NCBI GenBank assembly: GCA_014240005.1
Contig: JAAZXT010000046.1
Location: forward strand, 1-32,219
DNA from: Fidelibacterota bacterium
GTDB taxonomy: Bacteria > Fidelibacterota > Marinisomatia > Marinisomatales > Marinisomataceae
Length of the DNA: 32,219 nt
Reading direction: 5' to 3'
Shown: piece after piece, positions 1 through 8,450 of the stretch
Layout: each line of letters opens with the position of its first letter
Numbering within the stretch: position 1 is the stretch's first letter
Translations under genes and position numbers: made by a program
The notes under the pieces: generated by a model
Seen by the model: the letters and a program-made list of their open reading frames with translations, nothing else
Databases searched by the model: none
What the model was told of the DNA's origin: nothing

Positions 1-133
1 CAAGATCTAAGAAGCATACTTTGACTGCATTGTCATTGTGATAGTCATCAGGTAGTCGAACAAACCCTTCTCCTGCAAATTTATAGAGTTGAATTTTTTG
101 ATCATTATTAATGATTTGGTTAAGAAAAGCCAT
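1..133 (-). CDS. Hypothetical protein, N-terminal 44 codons only (runs off the left edge)
   Basis: Reverse strand from ATG at 133 is open to the window edge: MAFLNQIINNDQKIQLYKFAGEGFVRLPDDYHNDNAVKVCFLDL. It starts 8 nt downstream of the stop of the next gene on the same strand. Family not recognised. Confidence 0.55.
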   Translation of the reverse strand, partial: MAFLNQIINNDQKIQLYKFAGEGFVRLPDDYHNDNAVKVCFLDL

Positions 134-141
134 AATTCAAT

Positions 142-1449
142 CTACAACTTCTTTAATTCTTCTTCAACCAACCAAATACGATCTTGGCCCCATATGGATA
201 AAATATTGTTATTGTTGTGAAACAATTTAAAGGTAGGAGCTCCCCAACAATTCACTTTATACATATCCAATCGATTCTTCTCAAACCCAGCTTCCCAATC
301 GGTTGCATCTAAATGTTTGAATCCTTCATCAGCATCCAACCCCAAATCGGTTAATAGTTGTCGTAAGAATACCTTTGATCCCACCTGGGTTCCTGTTGCA
401 AAAATTGCTTCCATACACTTGTATAAGTAATCAAATCCTTTATCATGGGAATTCACATATGGAAATAACGAATAAATTCTTCGTAAAGGATACCCAATTG
501 GGGTTTTAACCTTTCCAAAGGGAATTTCTAATTTCTCAGCAACGCGTGCAGAATCCGAAAGGATATAAAATCCTTTCCTTCGTGATATGTCCATTTTACG
601 CATCAACATTGGCATAATAGGCCTTACTATAACGGGAATTCCATAGGTTTTTCCTAACTCTTTGACGCGATTAAATGCCAAATAGGTATACGGACTATTT
701 GCCGAGAAAAAGATTTCAAGTTTCACATCGGACAACTGGCGACTCGGAGCATCTTGTAATGCTGGATTGACACGCAATGATGCGCCTTTTTTTACTCCTA
801 ATGTTTCTAATCGTTCTAATAGAAAGTTAATGCGATCGATGCTCCAATAATTTTCCCCTCCGTAGTGGAAGATTGCGCCTAAATAATGGCCACATTCATC
901 GCGTTTTTGGTTGCCTTTTTTTACAGTATCTTTAATGATGGTGTCAGACGAGGTATTTCCTGAAAATTGTCCTCTCCAGAATTCCAAACTTATACTAGGA
1001 AGCTGCTGGATTAATTCCTCTTGATTTAAGCTACATAAATGGCTCAAAAAACGATTTTTTTCCTCTGGAGAAGGAATACGTGTGTTGGAAAAGTCAATTC
1101 CGTAATATGGAGCGATTTTTTGCACATCACTAAACACATATTTCCGATACATTTCAGGTTCTGGAAGTGCATCATACCCTTCTTCTCCCACTAAATGAAT
1201 TTCTAATTTAACAGCATACGAAGCTTGTATTTGATGGAGAAATTGTGCCGCCAAAGTTGAATACGGATCATTGGATTGAAAGAAAAACAACACTCTATGA
1301 GGTTCCACCCGTTGTTTTCTTCGTAATTCAAATTCTTTTCTTTTTTTATCTCGTAGACTAATATCGGCAAACCGAGTCATCAAAGAAGATCGGATTGCCC
1401 TAAGAATCGATTCAGAAGGAATAAATTTTACTAAATCTTCTAGTTTCAT
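142..1449 (-). CDS. DsbA-family / 2-hydroxychromene-2-carboxylate isomerase-like protein with two tandem thioredoxin-like domains
   Basis: 435 aa ORF. C-terminal half has the HCCA-isomerase/kappa-GST-like start 'LEIFFSANSPYTYLAFNRV' and cis-Pro region 'NCWGAPTFKLF'. N-terminal half has a related 'RVLFFFQSNDPYSTLAAQFL'. Confidence 0.75.
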   Translation of the reverse strand: MKLEDLVKFIPSESILRAIRSSLMTRFADISLRDKKRKEFELRRKQRVEPHRVLFFFQSNDPYSTLAAQFLHQIQASYAVKLEIHLVGEEGYDALPEPEMYRKYVFSDVQKIAPYYGIDFSNTRIPSPEEKNRFLSHLCSLNQEELIQQLPSISLEFWRGQFSGNTSSDTIIKDTVKKGNQKRDECGHYLGAIFHYGGENYWSIDRINFLLERLETLGVKKGASLRVNPALQDAPSRQLSDVKLEIFFSANSPYTYLAFNRVKELGKTYGIPVIVRPIMPMLMRKMDISRRKGFYILSDSARVAEKLEIPFGKVKTPIGYPLRRIYSLFPYVNSHDKGFDYLYKCMEAIFATGTQVGSKVFLRQLLTDLGLDADEGFKHLDATDWEAGFEKNRLDMYKVNCWGAPTFKLFHNNNNILSIWGQDRIWLVEEELKKL

Positions 1450-1488
1450 ATATGTTAATCTAGTATTCCTCTTTTTGTTGAAAGATGT

Positions 1489-2178
1489 TTAAGACTTTGA
1501 TTTAAACTTGTTCACATAAAATGCTTTTATCTCTGGTTTGAGCAACTTAGTCACTTCGTGAACATCTTTTACAATGATAATGTTATCAAAGTCAGCTTTA
1601 TCAAGTAACTGTGCTTTTAATGGTTCTGATTTAATCCAGTCGAGAAAACCGTTCCACATATCACCAACTAAAATTATTGGTCTTGCTGAAATATGGTTTA
1701 CTTGAATCAGTTGCCAGGTATATAATAATTCAAGAAGAGTACCAATGCCTCCAGGGGTGACAACAACAGCATGACTTATACGCATAAACTCATCTAAACG
1801 AGAAGAAAATCTTTTGTGATAAAATTTTATATCTAAATGTTCATTTGGAGTGTCTTCAAAAGGAAGGTCAATACGAATTCCAAATGATTTTGATTTTGAT
1901 GAACTACCTTCTTTGACGCCTGCATTCGCAGCTTCCATCAAACCTGGTCCTCCGCCAGTAACTATATCAGCACCATTTTCTGCCAATTCTTTAGCTAATG
2001 TATATACTCCCTTATATTCTTTTGTGTCTGGCTTTATTCTTGCTGAACCGAATATGCTTACTCGATAAAACTCTGTGCCCATATCAGTGATTACTGTATC
2101 CAAATCAGCCACTATATTATTTAACTGTTGTATTTGTTTGGATAAAAACCTTCTCACTTTCTTTTCTTTGGTATTCAA
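1489..2178 (-). CDS. LOG family protein (TIGR00730 Rossmann fold, nucleotide 5'-monophosphate phosphoribohydrolase-like)
   Basis: Contains 'GGGPGLMEAANAGVKEG' and the PGGxGTxxE motif 'PGGIGTLLELLYTWQL'. Confidence 0.85.
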   Translation of the reverse strand: MNTKEKKVRRFLSKQIQQLNNIVADLDTVITDMGTEFYRVSIFGSARIKPDTKEYKGVYTLAKELAENGADIVTGGGPGLMEAANAGVKEGSSSKSKSFGIRIDLPFEDTPNEHLDIKFYHKRFSSRLDEFMRISHAVVVTPGGIGTLLELLYTWQLIQVNHISARPIILVGDMWNGFLDWIKSEPLKAQLLDKADFDNIIIVKDVHEVTKLLKPEIKAFYVNKFKSKS

Positions 2179-2226
2179 ATCATTCTCCTTATTAATGTTT
2201 ATTTAATTTGCGGGTTCGAATTTACA

Positions 2227-2260
2227 TAAAAAAAGGACTACTACAGTAGTCCTCTTTTTT
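2227..2260. terminator. Bidirectional intrinsic terminator-like hairpin
   Basis: AGGACTACT-AC-AGTAGTCCT (2234-2253) is a 9-bp perfect inverted repeat with an A-run on the left and CTTTTTT on the right. Confidence 0.75.
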
Positions 2261-2294
2261 CATCAAAGAAGTGGTCATGACAATATACGGTAAT

Positions 2295-2335
2295 AAAAAG
2301 GACTTCAAATCATCAGATCTAAAGCCCTCTTTTTG
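2295..2335 (-). terminator. Intrinsic terminator-like hairpin downstream of the tRNA pair (minus strand)
   Basis: Minus-strand RNA GGGCUUUAGAU-CUGAUG-AUUUGAAGUCC-UUUUU: 11-bp stem allowing G-U pairs, then a U-tract. It pairs better on the minus than the plus strand. Confidence 0.65.
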
Positions 2336-2364
2336 ACTAGTTTATAGAGATAGAACTCTCAATG

Positions 2365-2439
2365 TCGGGGTGGAGAGATTTGAACTCCCGACCCCCTGCT
2401 CCCAAAGCAGGTGCGCTAACCGGACTACGCTACACCCCG
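2365..2439 (-). tRNA. tRNA-Pro (anticodon TGG)
   Basis: Minus strand CGGGGTGTAGCGTAGTCCGGTTAGCGCACCTGCTTTGGGAGCAGGGGGTCGGGAGTTCAAATCTCTCCACCCCGA. 7-bp acceptor stem; anticodon loop CCTGC-TTTGGGA-GCAGG; TpsiC 'GTTCAAATC'. Confidence 0.95.
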
Positions 2440-2450
2440 AAACTTATATG

Positions 2451-2525
2451 GGTGACTGATGGGACTCGAACCCACGACAGCCGGAATCACAATCCGGGGC
2501 TCTAACCAACTGAGCTACAGTCACC
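2451..2525 (-). tRNA. tRNA-His (anticodon GTG)
   Basis: Minus strand GGTGACTGTAGCTCAGTTGGTTAGAGCCCCGGATTGTGATTCCGG...GTTCGAGTCCCATCAGTCACC. Anticodon loop TTGTGAT; the extra 5' G opposite C73 is typical of tRNA-His. Confidence 0.95.
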
Positions 2526-2610
2526 ATTGGCTTAAATTAAATAAGCCTGCAAACTTATTATAGTTTACGTTTTTACACAAGTAGAGTTAAATTTTTACAA
2601 ATAATCGAAA

Positions 2611-3960
2611 ATGAGCACTTTAAACAAATATTTAATCAAACAGTCCTTTATTCCTTTCGTTCTTTCAGTTGGGGTTATTACCACAGTATTGTTTCTTCAA
2701 TTCCTCATGAGAGCTATTGATCGCTTTCTAGGCAAAGGATTAGATATGTTTATTATCTTAGAATATCTTTATTTAAATCTTGCATGGATCATCGCATTAT
2801 CCGTTCCAATGTCTCTATTAATCTCTAGCGTAATGACCTATGGTAGAATGTCACAAGAAAATGAAATTACTGCATTAAAATCTGCAGGTGTCAACTTATT
2901 CAGTATTATTAAACCAGCATTATGGTTTGGAAGTATAGTGGGATTCTTATTATGTCTGTTCAATAATTTTATCCTTCCTGATATGAATTATAATGCTCGA
3001 TTACTAGCGAGGGATATTTATCAAAAAAAACCTGAGTTAACTATTGAGCCTGGATATTTTGTAGACATGATTCCGCAGTATACTATGATTGTTAAAGAAT
3101 TGGATGGTAATGAGTTTAAAGATGTAAAAATATTTAGCAAAAATACACAATCAGAACAAACTACTATTTATGCTGAAAGAGGTTCTTTGGAATCTAAAGA
3201 TGGTATTATTACAGTCAACTTACAAGACGGTGAAATCCATGAAATTGATTTAGAAAATTATGATCATTATCGTAAAATAAAATTTGGTACTCATCAGATT
3301 ATCATTTCTATGAATGACTTATTATTGAATAGGACCAGTGAATCTAATCGCACTGATCGTGAAATGAGAGTGCCTGCAATGATTGAAAAGATTCAACAAA
3401 ATAAAAAATCCATAGAACAAATAAAGAAACGTATTGAAACGGTTAAGAATGATATTGGTATAGAGTCAAATAGTCAGATGACTCTTGCTGATATTATAAA
3501 TCAAATTGAAATACTTAAAAAAGATGCTTCTCCTAACATAGATGAAGACAGAGATTATAATAAAGAGACTCCTGTTAGTGAATATGAGAAAAAAGACAAA
3601 GTACAGTCCCTAAATAATAATACAAGGCAGTTCCAAAATGAATTTACTCTTATAGAAAATTATGAAAAGAATAATAATAAGTTTCTTGTTGAGATTCATA
3701 AAAAATTTACGCTTGCAGTCGCATGCATATTATTTACTCTTGTTGGAGCCCCATTAGGAATATTAGTTAGAAAAGGTGGTATTACGATAGCCTCAGCATT
3801 AAGTATTGCATTTTTTCTTATATATTATATTCTATTAATATGGGGAGAACAGTTAGCTGACAGAGCTCTTTTAAATCCTGCCATTGGATCATGGATGCCT
3901 AATATTATATTATTTATAGTAGGATTAATTATCTTATTTTTATCAGATAAAAGAAACTAG
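2611..3960 (+). CDS. LptF/LptG family (YjgP/YjgQ) lipopolysaccharide export permease
   Basis: 449 aa. N-terminal 'LNKYLIKQSFIPFVLSVGVITTVLFLQFLMRAID', transmembrane helices at both ends, C-terminal 'HKKFTLAVACILFTLVGAPLGILVRKGG'. Confidence 0.88.
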   Translation: MSTLNKYLIKQSFIPFVLSVGVITTVLFLQFLMRAIDRFLGKGLDMFIILEYLYLNLAWIIALSVPMSLLISSVMTYGRMSQENEITALKSAGVNLFSIIKPALWFGSIVGFLLCLFNNFILPDMNYNARLLARDIYQKKPELTIEPGYFVDMIPQYTMIVKELDGNEFKDVKIFSKNTQSEQTTIYAERGSLESKDGIITVNLQDGEIHEIDLENYDHYRKIKFGTHQIIISMNDLLLNRTSESNRTDREMRVPAMIEKIQQNKKSIEQIKKRIETVKNDIGIESNSQMTLADIINQIEILKKDASPNIDEDRDYNKETPVSEYEKKDKVQSLNNNTRQFQNEFTLIENYEKNNNKFLVEIHKKFTLAVACILFTLVGAPLGILVRKGGITIASALSIAFFLIYYILLIWGEQLADRALLNPAIGSWMPNIILFIVGLIILFLSDKRN

Positions 3961-6044
3961 TTAGATCTAGGTTGATTGCTCTTTAAAAATACTTCTAGTT
4001 CAGTTTTTTTCGTTCTGGAGGTAGGTAATTTTTTGGTATCAGAATCAATTTCTACTTCTACTACGCCTTCAGGCATCACAAAAGGTTCATTTGGTATATT
4101 TAATGTTTTATGAGCTTCCTTCATAAACAATGCCCACGCAGGCAAAGCGACTACACTACCAGCCTGACCTTTGCCAAGACTAATAGGGTATTGATCTACC
4201 CCAAACCATGCCCCAGCAGTAATACTAGGAGTAAATCCAACAAACCATGCATCGCTCCAATTTTGTGTAGTACCTGTCTTTCCACCTGCTGCATGTCTAA
4301 ATTTATATTTCCATCTTACGCTTCCACCGGTACCTTTATCCATAACTGTTTGTAATAAATTTGTGACCATATAAGCTGTTTCAGGGCTTAATACTTCTTT
4401 CTGAGTATTAGTAAATTCTTTAATAATTTGACCATATTTATCTTCAATTCGAGTAATTGCAATGGGAGAAGAATAAATTCCCTTATTAGCAAAAATTGCA
4501 TATGAAGCTACGATCTCTATTGGTTTAACTTCGGATGTCCCCAACGCAATCGCATCTACTGCTCTAATAGGAGAATTAATCTGCATTCTTCTTGCTATAT
4601 TTTTAACCTGTTGAGGTGGAACTAACTCTTGAACCATTCGTACAGAAATGAGGTTTAATGATCTTCGTAACCCTTCCCTTAATGTAGTTAACCCTCCAGT
4701 GCTATTGTCATAATTTTTAGGAGTCCATTTTTCTTTTTCTCCTTTAGCATTATTTCGATATAAGGCAACAGGTTGATTAAGCAGTTGTGTAGTCACTGGA
4801 TAATTATTATCAATGGCAGCAGTATAAATATATGGCTTAAATACAGATCCTGGTTGTCGCAGTGCCTGAGTTGATCGATTATATTGATCTAAATAATCAG
4901 ACCTTCCACCAATCATCGCTAAAATCTCTCCATTTTTACTATCTATGGCAATAAATGCACATTGTACTAGCAAATTTTCTCTTAATTCTTCATATAATTT
5001 CATCTGTCCATTTAACATCATCTTAACAGAATCTTCTGGGAAAATTGAGAGGTAACCTAATTTTGAAAATCTGTCATTATCTTCAAAAAGCTGAGCGTTA
5101 AATTCATCTTGATTTTTTCTTAACGTTTTCATCACAACGTCTTCCGCAATTTTTTGAAGTCGATAATCTAGAGTTGTATAAATCTTTAATCCGTCCTGAT
5201 AAATATTAATACCTAATTCATCATCTTGTTTTTCTAAAATTCTTCTCACATGTTCAGCAAAATAAGGTGCTTTACCTCTTGGAATTTCATAAGAAATATT
5301 ATCGGGGATAATGCTATTATGTTCTATATACTCTTGATGATTAATATAATCTTGATTATACATTACCTTTAAAACAATAGATCTTCGATCTATTGCTTTA
5401 TTTAAATTTCTTAATGGAGAATAATTAGCAGGAGAAGGCAATAATCCTATTAACATTGCAGATTCTCCTATAGTTAACTCTGATGCTTTTTTATTAAAAT
5501 ATCTTTTTGCAGCCGATTCAGCACCATAGGTTCCATGACCAAAGTGAACTGTGTTCAAATACATTTCTAAAATTTCTTCTTTAGTATAAGTTCTTTCAAT
5601 TTGAATCGCCGTAATCATTTCTTTTAACTTTCTTGTAACACTATCTTTAAATCCAACTTCTTTATAAAGATTTCTTGCTAATTGCTGAGAAAGAGTACTA
5701 AATCCTTGCCTAAAACTCATTGAAGAAACATTAACCAAGACAGCACGAAAAATACTTTGTAAGTCCACTCCCCAATGTTGATAAAATCTTTTGTCTTCCG
5801 ATGCAATCGCTGCATACTTAAGATGTTCTGGCATATCCTCTATATCAATAAATACTCTTTTTTGAATATAGAACTCACCAATTACTTCGCCGTTTCTATC
5901 ATATAAGGTAGATAGCATGGCAGGATCAAATGTTTCCAAACGTTCTAAAGAAGGTAAATCTCTGGATAGATATACAAGATAGACGATTACTACGATAGAT
6001 AGGTAAGCAATGATTCTAACAGATGTTAGAAAGGATTTAATCAT
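3957..6044 (-). CDS. Penicillin-binding protein 1A family (bifunctional transglycosylase/transpeptidase)
   Basis: GT51 signature 'ASEDKRFYQHWGVD...GFSTLSQQLARNLY'; transpeptidase motifs 'RQPGSVFKP' (SxxK), 'SLN', 'KTGTTQNWSDAWFVGFTP' (KTG). Confidence 0.95.
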   Translation of the reverse strand: MIKSFLTSVRIIAYLSIVVIVYLVYLSRDLPSLERLETFDPAMLSTLYDRNGEVIGEFYIQKRVFIDIEDMPEHLKYAAIASEDKRFYQHWGVDLQSIFRAVLVNVSSMSFRQGFSTLSQQLARNLYKEVGFKDSVTRKLKEMITAIQIERTYTKEEILEMYLNTVHFGHGTYGAESAAKRYFNKKASELTIGESAMLIGLLPSPANYSPLRNLNKAIDRRSIVLKVMYNQDYINHQEYIEHNSIIPDNISYEIPRGKAPYFAEHVRRILEKQDDELGINIYQDGLKIYTTLDYRLQKIAEDVVMKTLRKNQDEFNAQLFEDNDRFSKLGYLSIFPEDSVKMMLNGQMKLYEELRENLLVQCAFIAIDSKNGEILAMIGGRSDYLDQYNRSTQALRQPGSVFKPYIYTAAIDNNYPVTTQLLNQPVALYRNNAKGEKEKWTPKNYDNSTGGLTTLREGLRRSLNLISVRMVQELVPPQQVKNIARRMQINSPIRAVDAIALGTSEVKPIEIVASYAIFANKGIYSSPIAITRIEDKYGQIIKEFTNTQKEVLSPETAYMVTNLLQTVMDKGTGGSVRWKYKFRHAAGGKTGTTQNWSDAWFVGFTPSITAGAWFGVDQYPISLGKGQAGSVVALPAWALFMKEAHKTLNIPNEPFVMPEGVVEVEIDSDTKKLPTSRTKKTELEVFLKSNQPRSN

Positions 6045-7440
6045 ATTTTTTTGGAGAAACCATTAATTCTGGTTTAACGATCTCATCAAACTCTTGTTCC
6101 GAAAGATACTTTAATTTTTTTGCACTTTCTTTTAATGAAATATTTTCTTTTAAAGCTTTTTTTGCAATCTCTGCTGACTTTTCATATCCAATTACTGGAT
6201 TTAATGCAGTTACTAACATTAATGACTTATCTAGATTTTCCTGAATCTTACTTTTATTAGCTTTCAGTCCATCTAGCGCATGTAACGTAAAAGATTCGGC
6301 AACTTCTGCTAACAAAGTAATAGATTCATGAATAGAGGATGCAATAATTGGTCTATAGGTATTTAACTCAAAATTTCCATTAGATCCAGCATAGTTAATT
6401 GTTAAATCATTGCCTAAAATTTGTGCGTATACCATATTTACTGCTTCACATTGTGTTGGATTAACTTTTCCTGGCATAATAGAGCTCCCTGGCTCATTAG
6501 AAGGAAGTTTTAGTTCTCCAATTCCTGACATAGGACCACTAGCTAACCACCTAATATCATTAGCAATTTTATTCAGAGAACCTGCACATATTTTAATCTG
6601 AGATGATAAATTAGATAAAGGATTTTGAGAAGAAAGTAATTCGAATTTATTCTTACAGATACTGAATTCCATATCAGTTTCCTCTGCAATAAAACTAGCC
6701 ACTAATGTATCAAATCCTTCTAAGGTATTAATCCCAGTTCCTACAGCAGTTCCTCCAATTGGAAGCTGTGAACATTCTGTTGCTGCAATTCTAATTCTTT
6801 CAATATCATGACTAATCATTGAAGCATATCCAGAAAATTCTTGTCCTAATCTAATAGGAGTTGCATCTTGTAAATGTGTTCTTCCTACTTTTATAATTTT
6901 ATCAAACTCCTTACTCTTTTTTTGCAATGACTTTTCTAAGAGCTCTAAGCTGGGTAATAAATTGTCTTCTACACTGAGTACGCATCCTACCAAAATAGCA
7001 GTGGGGAATGTGTCGTTAGTAGATTGAGACATATTTACGTGATCATTAGGATGAACAAATTTATACTCACCTAATTTACCGCCTAATATTTCATTCGCTC
7101 TATTAGCTACTACTTCATTAACATTCATATTAGTTTGCGTTCCACTTCCTGCTTGAAATACAGGTACAGGAAATTGATCAAGAAATCTTTCTGGACGATT
7201 AGTTATATCATCGCATGCTTCCATGATAGCATTAGCGAATTGTTCTGATAACCTCTTCTGAGCATGGTTAGTCATCGCTGCAGCTTTCTTAATAATTATA
7301 TAAGGTAAAATAAGGCTAAACTCCATTGACCATCCAATTTCAAAATTTTCAACTGCTCTTTGAGTTTGTGCTCCATAATAAGCATTGATAGGCACTTTTA
7401 CTTCTCCCAAACTGTCTTTTTCAGTTCTAAATTTTGTCAC
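6037..7440 (-). CDS. fumC: Class II fumarate hydratase
   Basis: Signature 'GSSIMPGKVNPTQCEA' and 'GSGTQTNMNVNEVVANRANE'. The track extends to a TTG at 7452; the GTG at 7440 (VTKFRTEKDSLGEVKVP) is the more likely start. Confidence 0.93.
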   Translation of the reverse strand: MTKFRTEKDSLGEVKVPINAYYGAQTQRAVENFEIGWSMEFSLILPYIIIKKAAAMTNHAQKRLSEQFANAIMEACDDITNRPERFLDQFPVPVFQAGSGTQTNMNVNEVVANRANEILGGKLGEYKFVHPNDHVNMSQSTNDTFPTAILVGCVLSVEDNLLPSLELLEKSLQKKSKEFDKIIKVGRTHLQDATPIRLGQEFSGYASMISHDIERIRIAATECSQLPIGGTAVGTGINTLEGFDTLVASFIAEETDMEFSICKNKFELLSSQNPLSNLSSQIKICAGSLNKIANDIRWLASGPMSGIGELKLPSNEPGSSIMPGKVNPTQCEAVNMVYAQILGNDLTINYAGSNGNFELNTYRPIIASSIHESITLLAEVAESFTLHALDGLKANKSKIQENLDKSLMLVTALNPVIGYEKSAEIAKKALKENISLKESAKKLKYLSEQEFDEIVKPELMVSPKKYD

Positions 7441-8450
7441 TCTACCTCCCAAGTATCTCCAGCATTAAGTAATTCATGTAATCCTTTTGATCTTTTATTT
7501 CCTTTCTGGGCTTCTTTCATTTGAGCGCCCATAAGAGCATCATAAGTTGGTCTTTCTTTACAGTATAGTACTCCAATCGTCTCTGGAAATTCTTCGCTTG
7601 CAGTAAAGTTAGCTAGCATATCTCCTATAAATTTATCTTGTTCATTATGAACTACAATATCCTCTATAGAATAATCTTTACCTATTTGCACTACTTTAGG
7701 GGTAGTCCCATCTAAATAAATACCTTTATCTTTATCTTTACCAAAAATCAGTGGCTGACCATGTTCTAATCGAAGCAATTGCTCTTCTTTGGTATCTCTA
7801 TCAGTTAGATTAGAAAAGGCGCCATCATTAAAAATATTGCAATTTTGATAAATTTCAATAAATGAAGTTCCCTTATGACTGTTTGCTCTTTTAATCATAG
7901 CTTGTAAGTGCTTAAGCTCTCTATCAATTGTTTTTGCTACAAAAGAAGCTTCTGCCCCAATTGCTAACTTAGTAGGTTTAAATGGGTAATCTAACGACCC
8001 CATTGGAGTAGAATATGTTACTTTCCCTTGCTCTGAAGTTGGAGAATATTGGCCCTTAGTCAATCCATAAATTCGATTATTAAATAACATAACATTTATA
8101 TCAAAATTTCTTCTTAATAGATGAATCATATGATTGCCTCCGATAGACAATCCATCTCCATCGCCTGTGACTAGCCATACAGATAAATCAGGATTAGCCA
8201 TTTTTAATCCACTAGCAATTGTTGGGGCTCGTCCATGAATGGTATGAAATCCATAAGTATTCATATAATAAGGGAATCGACTAGAACACCCAATCCCTGA
8301 TATAAAAACAGTATTTTCTTTATCTTCAGTAATTTCAGGAAATGTTTTTTGTGCTTGTGCTAATATAGCATAGTCTCCACACCCTGGGCACCAACGAATG
8401 GCTTGATCTGATTGGAAATCAGCTTTTTTTAATAATGGCTTATCGCTCAT
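7437..8450 (-). CDS. korB: 2-oxoacid:ferredoxin oxidoreductase beta subunit (probably 2-oxoglutarate type)
   Basis: 'RWCPGCGDYAILAQAQ', TPP-binding 'VTGDGDGLSIGGNH', 'NNRIYGLTKGQYSPTS'. The start is probably the ATG at 8450 (MSDKPLLKK) rather than the track's 8474 (TTG). Confidence 0.88.
   Translation of the reverse strand: MSDKPLLKKADFQSDQAIRWCPGCGDYAILAQAQKTFPEITEDKENTVFISGIGCSSRFPYYMNTYGFHTIHGRAPTIASGLKMANPDLSVWLVTGDGDGLSIGGNHMIHLLRRNFDINVMLFNNRIYGLTKGQYSPTSEQGKVTYSTPMGSLDYPFKPTKLAIGAEASFVAKTIDRELKHLQAMIKRANSHKGTSFIEIYQNCNIFNDGAFSNLTDRDTKEEQLLRLEHGQPLIFGKDKDKGIYLDGTTPKVVQIGKDYSIEDIVVHNEQDKFIGDMLANFTASEEFPETIGVLYCKERPTYDALMGAQMKEAQKGNKRSKGLHELLNAGDTWEVE

Noticed and set aside
1850-2068. 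72 aa plus-strand ORF antisense to the LOG gene
   Set aside because: Entirely antisense to a clear coding sequence; low-complexity translation with no family signal.
2365-2525. tRNA-Pro/tRNA-His pair as an integration site for a mobile element
   Set aside because: No integrase and no duplicated tRNA fragment seen within the window.
4110-4355. Other short shadow ORFs (e.g. 4110-4355, 6410-6601, 9437-9658, 11868-12122, 14510-14707, 15989-16213, 17277-17459, 17785-17967, 18795-19004, 20935-21213, 22670-22894, 25012-25215, 26333-26551)
   Set aside because: All antisense or out of frame to well-supported genes with no recognisable domains.
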